A stretch of DNA of 64,000 nucleotides from Lineus longissimus (Eukaryota > Nemertea > Pilidiophora > Heteronemertea > Lineidae): positions 14,431,808 through 14,495,807 of the forward strand of contig NC_088315.1 of assembly GCF_910592395.1 (NCBI RefSeq). Direction: 5' to 3'. Every line of letters begins with the position of its first letter. Positions within the stretch are counted from its first letter, which is position 1. The notes below the pieces were generated by a model. That model was not told the DNA's origin, made no database searches, and worked only from the letters and a program-made list of their open reading frames with translations. A program made the position numbers and the translations under genes. Shown piece by piece: positions 62,927 to 64,000 of the stretch.

Positions 62927-64000
62927 ATGGTCAGGCCACAGTACACCCCTCATCAGAGGTCTTTTCTGGTTACTGAATATCTCCAAACCAAAAGTGTCCC
63001 TGCTGTTCTTGAGCGGATCCAACGTCAATTTCCAAATGTGAGAGTTCCAAGTCGTGCCACTGTCTTCAACAATGTCAATAAGTACCGTACTTCTGGAACC
63101 AGCCACAATCTCAACAAAGGGAGGTCGGGCCGACGTAGGACGGAACGTACTCCAGCCAACATTGAAGCAGTGAGGACCCTCCTCGACGAACACCATGTCG
63201 GACAAGAGAGAGAGGAGACCATCAGCTGCAGAAGGAACGGTCTTGGCATGTCGTCAACCACATTCAATCGTATCTCGCGCCTTGACCTGCGATTCCACCC
63301 GTACCAAATGATTAAGAGGCATCAACTTCTTCCCGACGATTTGGCACGTCGCCTACGATTCTGCCAGTGGTTGCTTGGACAGCGGCAACGTTTCCTCGAT
63401 GACTTTATCATCGGAGATGAGTCTGGCTTCGCCATGAATGCTTTTGTGAACAGCCATAACGTAAGGGAATATCGCCCGAGGGGAGAGCAGCCACTTGATT
63501 TTGCATACGAGCGCAATGACGCCCGGCACAAGGTAACGGTCTGGATTGAGTTAGTCGGCAACAGAGCCATCGTCGGACCTTTCTTCTTCCGCCAAAACCT
63601 GAATGGCGAGGACTACCTCCAAATGATCAATGAACGTATGGTTCCCGCTATCAACAGAATGCGCAGGTTTAGGCCACAAGGAAGGGATGCCATCGAATTC
63701 AGGCGCACTTGGTGGGCGAAGGATGGCGCGCCACCCCACAAACGGAGGGTTGTTACCGAGCGGCTGACAGAACTGTTCGGAGACAGAGTTGTTGCGTTGA
63801 ACAGACCAGTGGAATGGCCTCCGCGGTCTCCCGACCACTCGACTACTTCCTGTGGGGCCACCTTAAATCAAAGGTTTATGTCACACCCCCTGCCAACCTG
63901 GATGATCTTGAGAGAAGGATCACAGCCGAAGTTGAGATCTTAAGGGAAGACGGAGCGGTGATAAGGCGTGATGTTGGACACATGTTGCGAAGGGCACAAA
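62927..64000 (+). pseudogene. DUF4817/IS630-mariner type transposase, frameshifted and cut by the window edge
   Basis: ATG at 62927 opens MVRPQYTPHQRSFLVTEYLQ, a helix-turn-helix N-terminus of the DUF4817 type (FPNVRVPSRATVFNNVNKYR). The DDE core follows: first Asp in IIGDESGFAMNAF, second in WWAKDGAPPHK, third in PPRSPD about 36 residues later. Just after RSPD the frame is lost: comparison with the usual LTPLDYFLWG suggests a deletion of seven bases near 63836; the correct sense resumes with LDYFLWGHLKSKVYVTPPAN at 63838 and runs to the edge. No terminal inverted repeat was identified on the left. The original frame reads 57 codons further upstream, without family resemblance. Confidence 0.85.

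Overview
This window is eukaryotic genomic DNA, most likely from a marine invertebrate (a lophotrochozoan or an invertebrate deuterostome; the sequence alone does not settle which). The reasons are spliced genes with GT-AG introns, metazoan protein families (Rho GTPase with BTB domains, SIX/TALE homeobox, oxysterol-binding-protein-related protein), and introns packed with small DNA transposons, foldback elements and minisatellites. I found three protein-coding genes by joining exons whose splice sites and reading phases agree, plus one frameshifted transposase and one Ty3/gypsy fragment.

Layout. (1) Positions 326-2986, minus strand: the 5' six coding exons of a Rho-family GTPase followed by two BTB domains (RhoBTB-like), running off the left edge. 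(2) Positions 3000-12500: intergenic, made of a CAAACCAT foldback, a Ty3/gypsy reverse-transcriptase relic, a GTTTTAG-rich foldback, a tandem dispersed repeat with nuclear-receptor-like DR3 motifs, and a young hairpin element with a 9-bp target duplication. (3) Positions 12577-21474, minus strand: a complete five-exon homeobox gene (950 aa) with a SIX-type domain in front of a homeodomain that has the TALE three-residue loop extension. This is the most unusual protein in the window. (4) Positions 23486-57282, plus strand: thirteen exons of an OSBPL11-type oxysterol-binding protein (PH domain, coiled middle, start of the lipid-transfer domain); the rest lies beyond the right edge. (5) Positions 62927-64000: a DUF4817/IS630-mariner type transposase, broken by a frameshift, inside the next intron of the OSBPL11-like gene or beyond it.

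The most striking non-genic structure is at 41518-43245: about 33 tandem copies of a 52-bp unit that begins exactly at the 3' splice junction of OSBPL11-like exon 5. Each unit carries the last coding bases of that exon, a splice donor, and a pyrimidine-rich AG acceptor-like site, so the array is a long row of potential micro-exons. Degenerate copies further downstream keep more of the original exon words.

The genes have no obvious functional link to one another: a small-GTPase/ubiquitin-adaptor-type protein, a transcription factor and a lipid-transfer protein. The homeobox and OSBPL11-like genes are head to head about 2 kb apart. All exon calls come from reading splice sites and phase by eye; no transcript evidence was available.
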